Shown here: positions 43,784-53,129 of the stretch, in pieces
How positions within the stretch are numbered: position 1 is the stretch's first letter
Layout: the number at the start of each line of letters is the position of its first letter
From: JBCCGL01 sp039029275
GTDB taxonomy: Bacteria > Pseudomonadota > Gammaproteobacteria > JBCCGL01
Direction of reading: 5' to 3'
Assembly: GCA_039029275.1 (NCBI GenBank)
Contig: JBCCGL010000001.1
Location: forward strand, 186,001 to 250,000
Length of the DNA stretch: 64,000 nucleotides
Program-made: the position numbers and the translations under genes
The notes under the pieces: generated by a model
Told to the model about the DNA's origin: nothing
Seen by the model: the letters and a program-made list of their open reading frames with translations, nothing else
Database searches by the model: none

Positions 43784-44257
43784 ATGAGTGATAACAACGA
43801 CAAGCTTTACGGCGCTGTTGAGCTGGCGCGGGATCTCGGCATTACGCCGCGCGCGCTGCGTTTCTACGAAACCAAGGGGCTTATCACGCCACAGCGTTCG
43901 GGCAAGTGGCGTATCTACACGCATCGTGACCGCGCCCGCGTGCAAATCGTTATGCGAGGCAAACGCCTCGGTTTCAGTCTTGCCGAGATTCGCGAATATC
44001 TGGAGCTCTACGACGCAGACCCCACGCAAACCGATCAGCTGCAAAACCTGTACGCGCGCGTGGCAGACCGGATTGAAGATCTCGAACGACAGCGCGAGGC
44101 GCTTGAGTTCACACTCGACGAGCTGCGCTCGATTCAGGGACAGACGCTTAACGCACTGACTGAACGCGGCGCCGAGGCGCCGTCCGGTATCAGCGAACAA
44201 TACGGTGAAGTCGACCCGACGCCAGGCATCGACGCGCCAAAACGACATTCCAACTAG
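43784..44257 (+). CDS. MerR-family transcriptional regulator
   Basis: 157 residues. The N-terminal winged helix is VELARDLGITPRALRFYETKGLITPQRSGKWRIYTHRD, with RLGFSLAEIREYL next. A coiled-coil dimerisation helix runs over about residues 90-125 (NLYARVADRIEDLERQREALE). No cysteine metal site is visible, so the inducer is likely an organic or acyl-CoA compound, as with LiuR. It begins a plus-strand operon with the thiolase, FadN-like and acyl-CoA dehydrogenase genes. Confidence 0.88.
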   Translation: MSDNNDKLYGAVELARDLGITPRALRFYETKGLITPQRSGKWRIYTHRDRARVQIVMRGKRLGFSLAEIREYLELYDADPTQTDQLQNLYARVADRIEDLERQREALEFTLDELRSIQGQTLNALTERGAEAPSGISEQYGEVDPTPGIDAPKRHSN

Positions 44258-44294
44258 CAGGCTCTTTACCATTGCCTTAACGGAGAACTATCCG

Positions 44295-45431
44295 ATGACT
44301 AACGCGGTAATCGCGGGATACGCCCGCACGCCATTCCACTTCGCGCACAAGGGCGCGCTCGCCAAGGTTCGGCCAGACACACTGGCGGCGACGGCGGTGT
44401 CCGCGCTGATCGAGCGCAGCGGTGTCGCGCCAGAGGACATCGAAGACCTGATCATGGGCTGCGCATTTCCGGAGGGCGAGCAGGGTTTCAACGTGGCGCG
44501 CATCGTCGGCTTTATGAGCGACCTTCCGATTTCCGTCGCGGGCACGACGGTTAACCGTTTTTGCGGCTCGTCCATGCAGTCGATTCACATGGCCGCAGGC
44601 GCAATTGCCATCGGCGCGGGCGAGGCGTTTATCTGCGCCGGCGTTGAGTCGATGACACGCATCCCGATGGGCGGCTACAACCCCTTGCCAAATCCGGATT
44701 TGTACAAGGCCAATCCCGCGGTTTACATGGGCATGGGTGAGACGGCAGAGAACGTCGCGAATCGCTACAGCATAAGCCGTGACGAACAGGAAGCCTTTGC
44801 CGTCGAGAGCCAGCAGCGCGCTGCGGCGGCGATGAGCGCGGGCAATCTGGCGGACGAAATCACACCTGTCAGTGCCGGTGAAACCAGCGTCGATACCGAC
44901 GGCTGCCCGCGACCCGACACCACCGCCGAGGGGCTCGCTGGCCTTAAACCCGCGTTCGCCGAGGGCGGCAGTGTCACCGCGGGCACCTCCTCCCCGCTGA
45001 CCGACGGCGCGGCTGCCGTCATGGTGGTGAGCGAAGACTACGCCGAGCGCAAAGGCCTCACACCGCTGGCGCGGATCAAGTCGGTTGCGGTGGCAGGCTG
45101 CGAGCCCGATGTGATGGGGCTTGGCCCGATCCACGCCTCGCGCAAGGCGCTCGAACGTGCGGGGCTGTCATCCGCCGATCTCGACGTGGTCGAACTGAAC
45201 GAAGCCTTCGCCTCGCAGGCACTGGCCAGCATTCGCGACCTCGACCTCGACCCGGCAAAGGTCAACGTCGACGGCGGCGCGATTGCGCTCGGCCACCCAC
45301 TCGGCGCGACCGGCGCACGCATCACCGGTAAAGCGGCGTCGCTGCTGAAATGCAGCGGCGGCAGATACGCGCTGTCGAGCCAATGCATCGGCGGCGGTCA
45401 GGGCATCGCAACCGTACTCGAAGCGCTATGA
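44295..45431 (+). CDS. fadA: Acetyl-CoA acyltransferase (thiolase)
   Basis: 378 residues. Nucleophile Cys90 is in NRFCGSSMQ, the NEAFASQAL and GGAIALGHPLGATGARI motifs supply the catalytic Asn/His, and Cys is in SQCIGGGQG. It cleaves 3-ketoacyl-CoA in the last step of beta-oxidation. ATG at 44295 with CGGAGA upstream. Its stop overlaps the next ATG (ATGA), so it is coupled to the FadN-type gene. The frame extends upstream into the MerR gene but the family start is here. Confidence 0.92.
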   Translation: MTNAVIAGYARTPFHFAHKGALAKVRPDTLAATAVSALIERSGVAPEDIEDLIMGCAFPEGEQGFNVARIVGFMSDLPISVAGTTVNRFCGSSMQSIHMAAGAIAIGAGEAFICAGVESMTRIPMGGYNPLPNPDLYKANPAVYMGMGETAENVANRYSISRDEQEAFAVESQQRAAAAMSAGNLADEITPVSAGETSVDTDGCPRPDTTAEGLAGLKPAFAEGGSVTAGTSSPLTDGAAAVMVVSEDYAERKGLTPLARIKSVAVAGCEPDVMGLGPIHASRKALERAGLSSADLDVVELNEAFASQALASIRDLDLDPAKVNVDGGAIALGHPLGATGARITGKAASLLKCSGGRYALSSQCIGGGQGIATVLEAL

Positions 45432-47761
45432 GCGGCGAAATCAAAAAAGTAGCCGTAATCGGTGCGGGCGTGATGGGATCGGGCATCGCCGCACAGGTGG
45501 CGAACGCCGGAGTACCGGTGGTGTTGCTCGATATGCCAACCGAAAGCGGCGGCTCTCGCAGCGCGCTCGCCGAGGGCGCGGTCGCGCGCATGAAAAAAAC
45601 CGAACCCGCGCCGCTGATGCACGCGCGCAACGCCCGGCTGATTTCCACCGGCAACCTCGAGGACGACTTCGAGCTAATCGCCGAGTGCGACTGGATCGTC
45701 GAGGTGGTGATCGAACGCGTCGACATCAAGCGCGATCTTTACGCGCGCCTCGAAACCATCCGCAAGCCGGGATCGGTTGTGTCGTCAAACACTTCGACAA
45801 TTCCGCTGGCAAACCTGATCGAAGGATTACCCGAAAGCTTCCAGCGCGATTTTATGATCACGCACTTTTTTAACCCGCCGCGCTACATGCGCCTTCTCGA
45901 AGTGGTCGACGGCCCTCTAACGCGCCCCGAAGCGAGCGCGATGCTGCGCGACTTCTGCGACCGCGGCCTCGGCAAAGGCGTGGTGACCTGCAAAGACACC
46001 CCCGGATTTATCGGTAACCGCATCGGCGTTTACTGGATGCAGGCGGCGGTCTCCGAAGCGTTCGAGATGGGGGTGACGGTCGAGGAGGCAGACGCTCTGA
46101 TCAGCCGCCCTGCCGGTATTCCGAAGACCGGTGTGTTTGGTCTGGCGGATCTGGTCGGTATCGATTTGATGCCACACATCCTCAAAAGTATGGACGCGAC
46201 GCTTGGCGACGACGACCCCGCTCGCGAGTACTTCCACACTCCTGATCTGGTCGTGAAAATGATCGAGGACGGCTACACCGGCCGCAAGGGCAAGGGCGGT
46301 TTTTATCGACTTAATCGCGAGGGCGGCAAGAAAGTCAAAGAGGCGATTGACCTGCAAAGTGGCGAGTATCATCCGGTGCAAAAGCCCAGCCTCAAGGCGC
46401 TCGACGCGTCGCGCAGCGGTGGCTTGCGCGCCATGTTGAGCGGCGACGATTTGCATTCGCGCTACGCGTTCAATGTGCTTGGAAAAACGCTGGCCTACGC
46501 GGCCAGACTGGTGCCCGAGATCGCCGACGATATCCATGCCGTCGATACCGCGATGAAGCTCGGTTACGGCTGGAGTAAGGGGCCGTTCGAACTGATCGAT
46601 GAGGTAGGCGCAAGCTGGCTGGCGCAGGCGCTGGCCGACGCCGGGCTTGAAGTGCCGGGACTGCTGAAAACCGCAGGCGAACGCAACTTCTACAAAAATG
46701 ATTCGGGCAAGCTCGAATTCCTCGGCGTCGATGGCAGCTACGCGCCGGTCGTGCGTGCCGACGGCGTCGAGCTGCTGTCTGATATCAAACTCGCGGCGGG
46801 CAAACCGGTCAAACGCAATGGCTCGGCCAGCCTGTGGGATCTCGGCGACGGCGTGCTCGGGCTCGAATTTCACGGAAAGATGAACGCCATCGACCCGCAG
46901 GTGATGGCGATGATCAGCACTGCAATCGAGCTGTGCAAGACCGACTTCAATGCCCTGGTGATTCACAACGAGGGCGACAACTTCTCGGTTGGCGCCAACA
47001 TCGGCCTCGCGCTTTTCGCGGCGAATACGGCAGCGTGGAGCCAGATCGAAGAGATGGTCAAGCTGGGACAGGACACCTATCGCGCGCTCAAATACGCGCC
47101 CTTCCCGGTTGTTGGCGCGCCCAGCGGCATGGCGCTCGGCGGTGGCTGCGAAGTGCTGTTGCACTGCGACGCACTGGTCGCACACGCCGAAACCTATATG
47201 GGCTTAGTTGAAGTCGGCGTTGGACTAATCCCAGGCTGGGGTGGCTGCACCGAAATGCTGGACCGATGGCAGAACAACCCGCGCGCACCGAAAGGCCCAA
47301 TGCCCGCGGTCAGCAAGGTGTTCGAGACCATCAGCATGGCGGCGGTGGCCAAGTCGGCGGCGCAGGCCAAAGACTATCTGTTTCTGCGCCCCGACGACGA
47401 GATCGTGATGAACCGCGACCGCGTGCTGGCCTCGGCAAAAGCGCGAGCGCTCGCAATGGTAGAAGGCTACAAACCGCCGCAAAGCGAACCCACTCGTTTG
47501 CCCGGCGCGACCGCCAAAACCGCACTTGATATGGCGGTCGACGGCTTCGTCAAAGTCGGCAAGGCCACCCGGCACGATCAGGTCGTCGCCGATGCCCTCG
47601 CCACCGTGCTGACCGGCGGCGACAGCGACATGACCGACGAGATGAGCGAGGACGATGTGCTGGGCCTGGAGCGCAGCGCGTTTATGCAGCTGGTGCGCCA
47701 TCCCGACACTCTCGCGCGCGTCGAGCATATGCTGGAAACCGGCAGACCGTTGCGCAATTGA
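45428..47761 (+). CDS. fadN: 3-hydroxyacyl-CoA dehydrogenase/enoyl-CoA hydratase fusion, FadN type
   Basis: 777 residues. The NAD-binding dehydrogenase domain is N-terminal (VAVIGAGVMGSGIAAQ, then HFFNPPRYMRLLEVV and KDTPGFIGNRIG). The hydratase domain is C-terminal from about residue 480 (FSVGANIGLALFA, ALGGGCEVLLHCDAL and LVEVGVGLIPGWGG, with both crotonase glutamates). This order is that of Bacillus FadN and the reverse of E. coli FadB. It performs the hydration and oxidation steps and pairs with the thiolase by an ATGA overlap. Confidence 0.9.
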   Translation: MSGEIKKVAVIGAGVMGSGIAAQVANAGVPVVLLDMPTESGGSRSALAEGAVARMKKTEPAPLMHARNARLISTGNLEDDFELIAECDWIVEVVIERVDIKRDLYARLETIRKPGSVVSSNTSTIPLANLIEGLPESFQRDFMITHFFNPPRYMRLLEVVDGPLTRPEASAMLRDFCDRGLGKGVVTCKDTPGFIGNRIGVYWMQAAVSEAFEMGVTVEEADALISRPAGIPKTGVFGLADLVGIDLMPHILKSMDATLGDDDPAREYFHTPDLVVKMIEDGYTGRKGKGGFYRLNREGGKKVKEAIDLQSGEYHPVQKPSLKALDASRSGGLRAMLSGDDLHSRYAFNVLGKTLAYAARLVPEIADDIHAVDTAMKLGYGWSKGPFELIDEVGASWLAQALADAGLEVPGLLKTAGERNFYKNDSGKLEFLGVDGSYAPVVRADGVELLSDIKLAAGKPVKRNGSASLWDLGDGVLGLEFHGKMNAIDPQVMAMISTAIELCKTDFNALVIHNEGDNFSVGANIGLALFAANTAAWSQIEEMVKLGQDTYRALKYAPFPVVGAPSGMALGGGCEVLLHCDALVAHAETYMGLVEVGVGLIPGWGGCTEMLDRWQNNPRAPKGPMPAVSKVFETISMAAVAKSAAQAKDYLFLRPDDEIVMNRDRVLASAKARALAMVEGYKPPQSEPTRLPGATAKTALDMAVDGFVKVGKATRHDQVVADALATVLTGGDSDMTDEMSEDDVLGLERSAFMQLVRHPDTLARVEHMLETGRPLRN

Positions 47762-47850
47762 TCTGCTGCCGACGACTGCCAATCGACCACCGCCATTTGA
47801 AACTCACTCGCGCCGCAAGCGCGACGTAAACTGACAGAGGTTTTTGGGAA

Positions 47851-49644
47851 ATGCCAACCTACACCGCCCCAATCAACGACATGAAGTTTGTGCTGCGCGA
47901 ACTGATGCCGGAAAACCGCGAGCACGCGCTGCCCGGCGCTGAAGATTTTTCAGACGACGTGGTCGATGCCGTCCTCGAGGAAGCCGCCAAACTGAGTGAA
48001 GAAGTCCTCGCCCCGATCAATCAAAGCGGCGACGAGGAAGGCTGCAAATACAGCGACGGCGACGTTATCACGCCAGCCGGCTTTATCGACGCCTACAGGC
48101 AATTCGCCGAAGGTGGCTGGACCAGTCTCGGCGCCGACCCGGAATACGGCGGGCAGGGCATTCCGCACCGCATCGGCGTGCTGGCGCAGGAAATGTTCGG
48201 CAGTGCCAACCTCGCCTTCTCGATGTATCCGGGCCTGAGCCACGGGGCTTACGAAGCCTTGCACAAGTGGGGATCGGATGCGCTCAAGCAACGGTTTTTG
48301 CCAAAGCTGGTCGAGGGTGTGTGGAGCGGCACAATGTGCCTCACCGAACCGCACTGCGGGACTGACCTTGGTTTGATCCGCACCAAAGCCGAGCCGCTGG
48401 ACGACGGCAGTTATGCAATCAGCGGCACTAAAATTTTTATATCCGCCGGCGAGCACGACCTGACCGACAACATTCTGCATCTGGTGCTTGCACGCATGCC
48501 CGACGCCCCCGCCGGCATCAAAGGGATCAGCCTTTTTCTGGTACCAAAATTCTTGCCCGACAATGCGGACGCGCCGGGCGATCGCAACGGTGCCGTGTGC
48601 GGCGCCATCGAAGCGAAAATGGGCATCAAGGCGTCTTCCACCTGCGTGATGAATTTCGATAACGCCGTCGGCTATTTGATCGGCGAACCGCATCGCGGTA
48701 TGCGAGCCATGTTCACCATGATGAACGCGGCGCGCCTTGGCGTCGGCGGACAGGGGCTCTCCATTTGCGAAGCGTCGTATCAGGGCGCTGTGGCCTACGC
48801 GCGCGAGCGCGGTCAAGGTCGCGCCTTAAAAGGTCCGGCGTTTCCTGATAAATCCGCCGACCCGATTCTGGTGCATCCCGACGTGCGCAAAATGCTGTTG
48901 ACCATGCGCGTCAACGCTGAAGGTGGTCGGGCCTTGATCGCTTGGACGGCGGCCGAACTCGACGTCGCCGAGCGCGATCCCGACCCGGCCCGGCGTCAGG
49001 CGGCAGACGATTTCGTCTCGCTGTTGACGCCGATTGTGAAAGCGTATTTGACCGATGTCGGCAGCGAAACCGCCAACGTCGGTGTGCAGGTGTTTGGCGG
49101 GCACGGTTACATTCGCGACCACGGAATGGAGCAGCTAATCCGCGATGCGCGCATCGCTCAAATTTACGAGGGTACCAACGGCGTTCAGGCAATGGATTTG
49201 GTTGGGCGCAAAATGCCGGCACACACCGGCCGCTACCTGCGCCGCTTTTTCCATCCGGTAGCTGATTACATTGAAGCGAGCTATGCCAAATCGGGCAGCG
49301 AACCGGGCACAAACCCGATGATGGACGCGTTGGCAAAAGTTTTTGGTCGGCTACAACAAGCGACCGGGGTAATCGCGCAGCGCGGACTGGCGAATCCGGA
49401 TGAAGCCGGCGCTGCCGCGACCGACTACCTGCGACTGTTTGCGTTGACCGCACTGGCGTACCTTTGGTGCCGCGCGGTCGACGCTGCGCAAAAGGGCGGC
49501 ACCTTGCCGCCCGAGTTTTACCGCGCCAAACTCAACACCGCACAGTTTTTTTTCGAACGCATCCTCCCGCAGAGCAGTTCATTGTTCGCCGCAATTATGG
49601 CGGGCGCGGGGTCTATTATGGCCTTTGATGACGAGGATTTTTAA
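47851..49644 (+). CDS. Acyl-CoA dehydrogenase, long form
   Basis: 597 residues with the C-terminally extended layout (DUF-type tail) of long-chain acyl-CoA dehydrogenases. MCLTEPHCGTDLGLIRTKAEP is the substrate/FAD loop, FGGHGYIRDHGMEQLIRDARI and the catalytic-base motif QIYEGTNGVQ (Glu) follow. It introduces the 2,3 double bond in acyl-CoA and passes electrons to ETF. The gene follows the FadN-type gene by 90 bases on the same strand. This completes an MerR-thiolase-FadN-dehydrogenase set. Confidence 0.9.
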   Translation: MPTYTAPINDMKFVLRELMPENREHALPGAEDFSDDVVDAVLEEAAKLSEEVLAPINQSGDEEGCKYSDGDVITPAGFIDAYRQFAEGGWTSLGADPEYGGQGIPHRIGVLAQEMFGSANLAFSMYPGLSHGAYEALHKWGSDALKQRFLPKLVEGVWSGTMCLTEPHCGTDLGLIRTKAEPLDDGSYAISGTKIFISAGEHDLTDNILHLVLARMPDAPAGIKGISLFLVPKFLPDNADAPGDRNGAVCGAIEAKMGIKASSTCVMNFDNAVGYLIGEPHRGMRAMFTMMNAARLGVGGQGLSICEASYQGAVAYARERGQGRALKGPAFPDKSADPILVHPDVRKMLLTMRVNAEGGRALIAWTAAELDVAERDPDPARRQAADDFVSLLTPIVKAYLTDVGSETANVGVQVFGGHGYIRDHGMEQLIRDARIAQIYEGTNGVQAMDLVGRKMPAHTGRYLRRFFHPVADYIEASYAKSGSEPGTNPMMDALAKVFGRLQQATGVIAQRGLANPDEAGAAATDYLRLFALTALAYLWCRAVDAAQKGGTLPPEFYRAKLNTAQFFFERILPQSSSLFAAIMAGAGSIMAFDDEDF

Positions 49645-49741
49645 ACGAAGCAAATTTGAAATGTGAATACTCTGTTTTCGATTTGGTCACCCCAGTTCAA
49701 AGCTTTACACACTGATGTAACGAGGCGTTTGCGAACACAAC

Positions 49742-50128
49742 TTAATACGCGGACCCATTTGTATTTCGGAGGTTATGGCTCTCAGTCCCCTGCAGTGGTG
49801 GATTGAAGACACTCACGAGAACCAGATCTTTGTCTTTTCCACCTCGTAGATAATGCTTGTCATTTTTATCGAGAACGTAAATATCACCCGGTTTAATCGA
49901 ATACGTATTTCCTTCCATGTCTTCGACTTCACCTTCACCATCGATACAGTAGCAAGCCTCCAGGTGGTTGCGGTAATGCAGCAAGGACTCTGTGCCTGAC
50001 TTAACAACCGTGTGACAAACCGTAAAACCCATCGAATCTGACTCAGTCAGCAGTCGATGACTGGTGCCATTTCCCCAGTTTACATATTTTTCTGTTTTTT
50101 CAACCTGAGTGAGGTTTCTGGTAAACAT
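49742..50128 (-). CDS. ectC: Ectoine synthase, orphan
   Basis: 128 residues, the family's usual length. Cupin motifs characteristic of EctC are clear: GTESLLHYRNHLEACYCIDG, then GEGEVED, YSIKPGDIYVLDKNDKHYLRGG and the late VFNPPLQGTE. It closes N-gamma-acetyl-diaminobutyrate to ectoine, a compatible solute. Neither ectA nor ectB is in this window, so it is a solitary ectC, which in other bacteria may use imported precursors or perform a side reaction. AGGGG precedes the ATG. It is divergent from a LysR gene. Confidence 0.9.
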   Translation of the reverse strand: MFTRNLTQVEKTEKYVNWGNGTSHRLLTESDSMGFTVCHTVVKSGTESLLHYRNHLEACYCIDGEGEVEDMEGNTYSIKPGDIYVLDKNDKHYLRGGKDKDLVLVSVFNPPLQGTESHNLRNTNGSAY

Positions 50129-50239
50129 TTCGCGCCCCTGATAAAAAATTTATTAACACTCAATCGTATCCCGACATCCACTAAAATTCCCTATAACGCC
50201 AATATTCGCGGGTTTATCGAACTCACACAAATGATTTGA

Positions 50240-50258
50240 ATTTACAAATTATGTAAAT
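50240..50258. promoter_or_regulatory. LysR-type operator between ectC and the LysR gene
   Basis: ATTTACA-AATTA-TGTAAAT, a perfect 7-base inverted repeat with a 5-base spacer (T-N11-A form), with an extra half-site ATTTACA at 50262-50268. It ends 11 bases before the LysR ATG at 50270 and lies in the ectC promoter region. Confidence 0.7.
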
Positions 50259-50269
50259 AAAATTTACAT

Positions 50270-51154
50270 ATGAATTTGCCGTCACTGAAAGCGCTTAGGG
50301 CATTTGAAGCCGCCGCTCGCTACTTGAGTTTTTCCCGTGCGGGCGACGAACTGCACGTGACCCACGCGGCCATTAGCCACCAAATCAGGTTGCTGGAAGA
50401 TTGGTTTGGCGTACCGTTGTTTGAACGGCATGGGCGAAGTATCCGGCTGACAAAAGAAGGGATGACGTTGAGCCATCATGCGTCTAAGTCACTGAGCGAG
50501 TTGTCGTTTATTTGTGCCGGTCTGAAGGCCACTCACGCGAAGGAACAGATTCGTGTCGGGTGTATACCCTCAATTGCGAGCCGATGGCTGATCCCGAACC
50601 TTCCGAAGTTTATCGACGCGCATCCGCAGGTGGATCTGCAAATCTCTTACGCACAGGCTTACGAGATTCTTTCCTCGGACAGGTTTGATGTACTGATTAC
50701 GCTTGGCGAAAACCGGCCCTCAGATATGTCCTGCGAGGAGCTTTTTTCCAGAGCCATCGCACCCGTTTGCAGTCCACACTATCTGAAGAACAGATCCTTA
50801 CCCGACAATCCGCAAGCGATGGTGGCCGAAACACTGCTGCACGATGAGACCAAAACGGCCTGGGAAAGCTGGTTTGACAACGCCGGCGTTTCCCTTAAAT
50901 CAGATCTGTCTGGCCCTATCTTTCAGGACTTCAATCTTTTGGTTACTGCGGCCATAGCCGGGCATGGAATTGCTTTATGCCCTGTTAACGTTTTTCGTGA
51001 TGACATAACCAAAGGAGATTTAAAGATCTTGTTTGAAAGCGAAACGCTTTCCGACCATAGCTACTATCTTTACACCAGCTTGCAGCCAACCGCTTCTGTC
51101 GGGAGTTTCGCAAGCTGGTTCAAATCAATCGTCAAAAACGGAGACGACTTTTAA
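50270..51154 (+). CDS. LysR-family regulator (GcvA-like)
   Basis: 294 residues. The helix-turn-helix is LKALRAFEAAARYLSFSRAGDELHVTHAAISHQIRLLEDWFGVPLFERHGR, similar to GcvA/AmpR-type. The effector domain (residues about 90-290) has GIPSIASRWL-type and GHGIALCPV segments. Almost no leader precedes the ATG, and the operator abuts it, suggesting autoregulation and control of the divergent ectC. Its stop lies one base from the end of the convergent DUF1272 gene. Confidence 0.88.
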   Translation: MNLPSLKALRAFEAAARYLSFSRAGDELHVTHAAISHQIRLLEDWFGVPLFERHGRSIRLTKEGMTLSHHASKSLSELSFICAGLKATHAKEQIRVGCIPSIASRWLIPNLPKFIDAHPQVDLQISYAQAYEILSSDRFDVLITLGENRPSDMSCEELFSRAIAPVCSPHYLKNRSLPDNPQAMVAETLLHDETKTAWESWFDNAGVSLKSDLSGPIFQDFNLLVTAAIAGHGIALCPVNVFRDDITKGDLKILFESETLSDHSYYLYTSLQPTASVGSFASWFKSIVKNGDDF

Positions 51155-51155
51155 A

Positions 51156-51398
51156 TCAGTTCAAACACCCCTGCGGTTTCAACACCCGCTTTGTCGATGC
51201 GGGGCTAGATTCCCAGTGCTTTTTCGGACGACGTGGTCGGTGACACAGCTCGCCGCCACAGTTGGGGCAGGTTCCTGATAACTTTTGCTCGGAACAATCC
51301 GCGCAAAACGTGCACTCAAATGTGCACACCATCGCATTGTGCGCATCGAGCGGCAGATCAACATCACAGCATTCACAGTTTGGTCGCATTTCTAACAT
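51156..51398 (-). CDS. DUF1272 domain-containing protein
   Basis: 80 residues. MLEMRPNCECCDVDLPLDA, the run FECTFCADCSEQ and TCPNCGGELCHRPRRPKK match the small zinc-ribbon-like DUF1272 family; eight or more cysteines can bind two zinc ions. GAGGAG precedes the ATG at 51398. Function unknown. It is in the same direction as the PfpI/GlxA pair and may share its transcript. Confidence 0.88.
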   Translation of the reverse strand: MLEMRPNCECCDVDLPLDAHNAMVCTFECTFCADCSEQKLSGTCPNCGGELCHRPRRPKKHWESSPASTKRVLKPQGCLN

Positions 51399-51411
51399 TG
51401 CATTCTCCTCA

Positions 51412-52029
51412 CTACACCAGATTATGAATTTTCGCGAAGGGATCCCAACTCGCATCCTCATGCCAATCGTATTCCGCCCACTTCGCGACTTCTTCAGCCT
51501 GCGGCTGACCAAGAATTCGTGCGATTAACGCCAGAGTCATATCGATTCCGGCTGAGACCCCAGACGACGTAAAGAACTTTCCATCCTCGACCCAGCGCGC
51601 CTGTTTCACCCAGTCAACGTTTTCGCCTTGCGAGGTAACCCACTCAAATGCGGCTTTGTTTGTCGTTGCACGAACTCCATCCAGAAGACCCGCTCTCGCC
51701 AACAGCGCACTACCGGTGCAAACCGAGGTGACGAAGTCAGCGTCACCCGCCTGAGATCGCAGCCATTGCAAAAAGACAGAATTCTCAACTTCAACGCGCG
51801 TACCGCGCCCGCCGGGTATCAGTAAAATCTCGTAGCGATCAGAATCGGAAAACGCGGCAGTAGCCACGGTGTTGGGACCCTGCGCGCTGGCAACCGGCCC
51901 CGTTTTTTCTGCCACCATATGCAACTCAAAATTTTCTGGTAACAGACCGAGCATTTCCAGCGGCCCAAACATATCGAGCAATTCGAACCCATCAAATACA
52001 ACTGCGCCAACTTTGTACTGCTTATTCAT
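51412..52029 (-). CDS. DJ-1/PfpI family protein (isonitrile hydratase-like)
   Basis: 205 residues. The nucleophile-elbow cysteine is Cys104 in TSVCTGSALLA. VGAVVFDGFELLDMFGPLEML at the start and ILLIPGGRGTR are typical, with SSGVSAGIDMTLALIARILG near the end. This group includes isonitrile hydratase and glyoxalase III-like enzymes. It overlaps the GlxA-type regulator by eight bases, so enzyme and regulator share an operon. Confidence 0.87.
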   Translation of the reverse strand: MNKQYKVGAVVFDGFELLDMFGPLEMLGLLPENFELHMVAEKTGPVASAQGPNTVATAAFSDSDRYEILLIPGGRGTRVEVENSVFLQWLRSQAGDADFVTSVCTGSALLARAGLLDGVRATTNKAAFEWVTSQGENVDWVKQARWVEDGKFFTSSGVSAGIDMTLALIARILGQPQAEEVAKWAEYDWHEDASWDPFAKIHNLV

Positions 52030-53044
52030 GATCGATCTCTGCTATTGAATTTCGGATACTGGTGCGGAACCTTTTGCGATAATCGGTTGGCCCGACACCC
52101 AGGTGTCTTTTGAACAAGCGATACATCACGTCAACGGATTGAATTCCGCAATCGACACACACCGCCTTAAGCGTGTCGTCGGTCTCTTCGAGCAAGCGTC
52201 GCGCGTGTTCAAGGCGTGTTCTTTCGACAAAGCGCGCCGGCGTCATGCCCAGGGCGCGCGCGAACCGCCGTGCAAAATTGCGTTCGCTCATACTGCAACG
52301 TTCAGCGAGAACTGAAATTGACAAATTCTCGTGCGGGTTTTCTGCTACCCATTGCGTGAGCTTTCCGAACGGGGAGTTGACGGATTGATTGCTGATCAAG
52401 CGTGTAGAAAACTGCGCCTGACCGCCAGGCCGCATCATGTATACAACCAGCTGTTGCGCGACACTCAGCGCCGTGCTGCGACCTAAGTCGTCTTCAATCA
52501 GCGCGAGTGTTAAATCGATTCCGGCCGTGATTCCCGCCGATGTCCAGATGTGATCGTCGCGCACATAAATTGCGTTTTCATCAACATTCACATACGGGTA
52601 GTGCTCGGCCAGCTGGTCGGTTGATTCCCAGTGTGTTGTCGCGCGACGAGCGTTTAACAATCGAAGTTCCGCCAGCACAAATGCGCCGGTACAAATCGAT
52701 ACCGTGCGTCTCGCATTCGCCGATGCGCGCGCAACAAACGCCAGCAGGGTCGCATCGCGAACAACGTCATTGATATCGTATCCACCTGCGACAATCAGTG
52801 TATCAAGCGTGTTTAACTCGTCATCACTAATCGACGCAAAGTCTCGCTCTACGTGTAGGCCGACACCGCAGCTTGTAGATATTTTTCCGCATCGTGAAGC
52901 AACGATGTCGACGCGATACGCGCTACCACCGTGCGAATAATTTGCCTTCGCGAGCGCGGCGGCAGGCCCGGTTACATCGAGCGACTGGCACCCATCGTAA
53001 GCGACGATTAATACGCGACGAGTTTTTGAACCCGAATAATTCAT
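52022..53044 (-). CDS. GlxA-family AraC-type transcriptional regulator
   Basis: 340 residues. The N-terminal DJ-1/PfpI-like sensing domain has VLIVAYDGCQSLDVTGPAAALAKAN and SICTGAFVLAELRLL. The C-terminal AraC domain (residues about 235-335) has ISVLAERCSMSERNFARRFARALGMTPARFV and the second helix AVCVDCGIQSVDVMYRLFKRHLGVGPTDYR. It probably regulates the overlapping PfpI enzyme. ATG at 53044 is chosen; an in-frame start 11 codons earlier lacks similarity. Confidence 0.88.
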   Translation of the reverse strand: MNYSGSKTRRVLIVAYDGCQSLDVTGPAAALAKANYSHGGSAYRVDIVASRCGKISTSCGVGLHVERDFASISDDELNTLDTLIVAGGYDINDVVRDATLLAFVARASANARRTVSICTGAFVLAELRLLNARRATTHWESTDQLAEHYPYVNVDENAIYVRDDHIWTSAGITAGIDLTLALIEDDLGRSTALSVAQQLVVYMMRPGGQAQFSTRLISNQSVNSPFGKLTQWVAENPHENLSISVLAERCSMSERNFARRFARALGMTPARFVERTRLEHARRLLEETDDTLKAVCVDCGIQSVDVMYRLFKRHLGVGPTDYRKRFRTSIRNSIAEIDHE

Positions 53045-53129
53045 GCGCAGAGTGTAACCACGCGCAAGAAGTGGCAAAAGGACAATGATCAGACGATTTC
53101 GGACAAGTTAGAAACGAAAGTGTGGATTG

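Noticed and set aside
49742..50128. General cupin protein instead of EctC
   Set aside because: The HLEACYCIDG/YVLDKNDKH/VFNPPLQG combination and length are specific to ectoine synthase.
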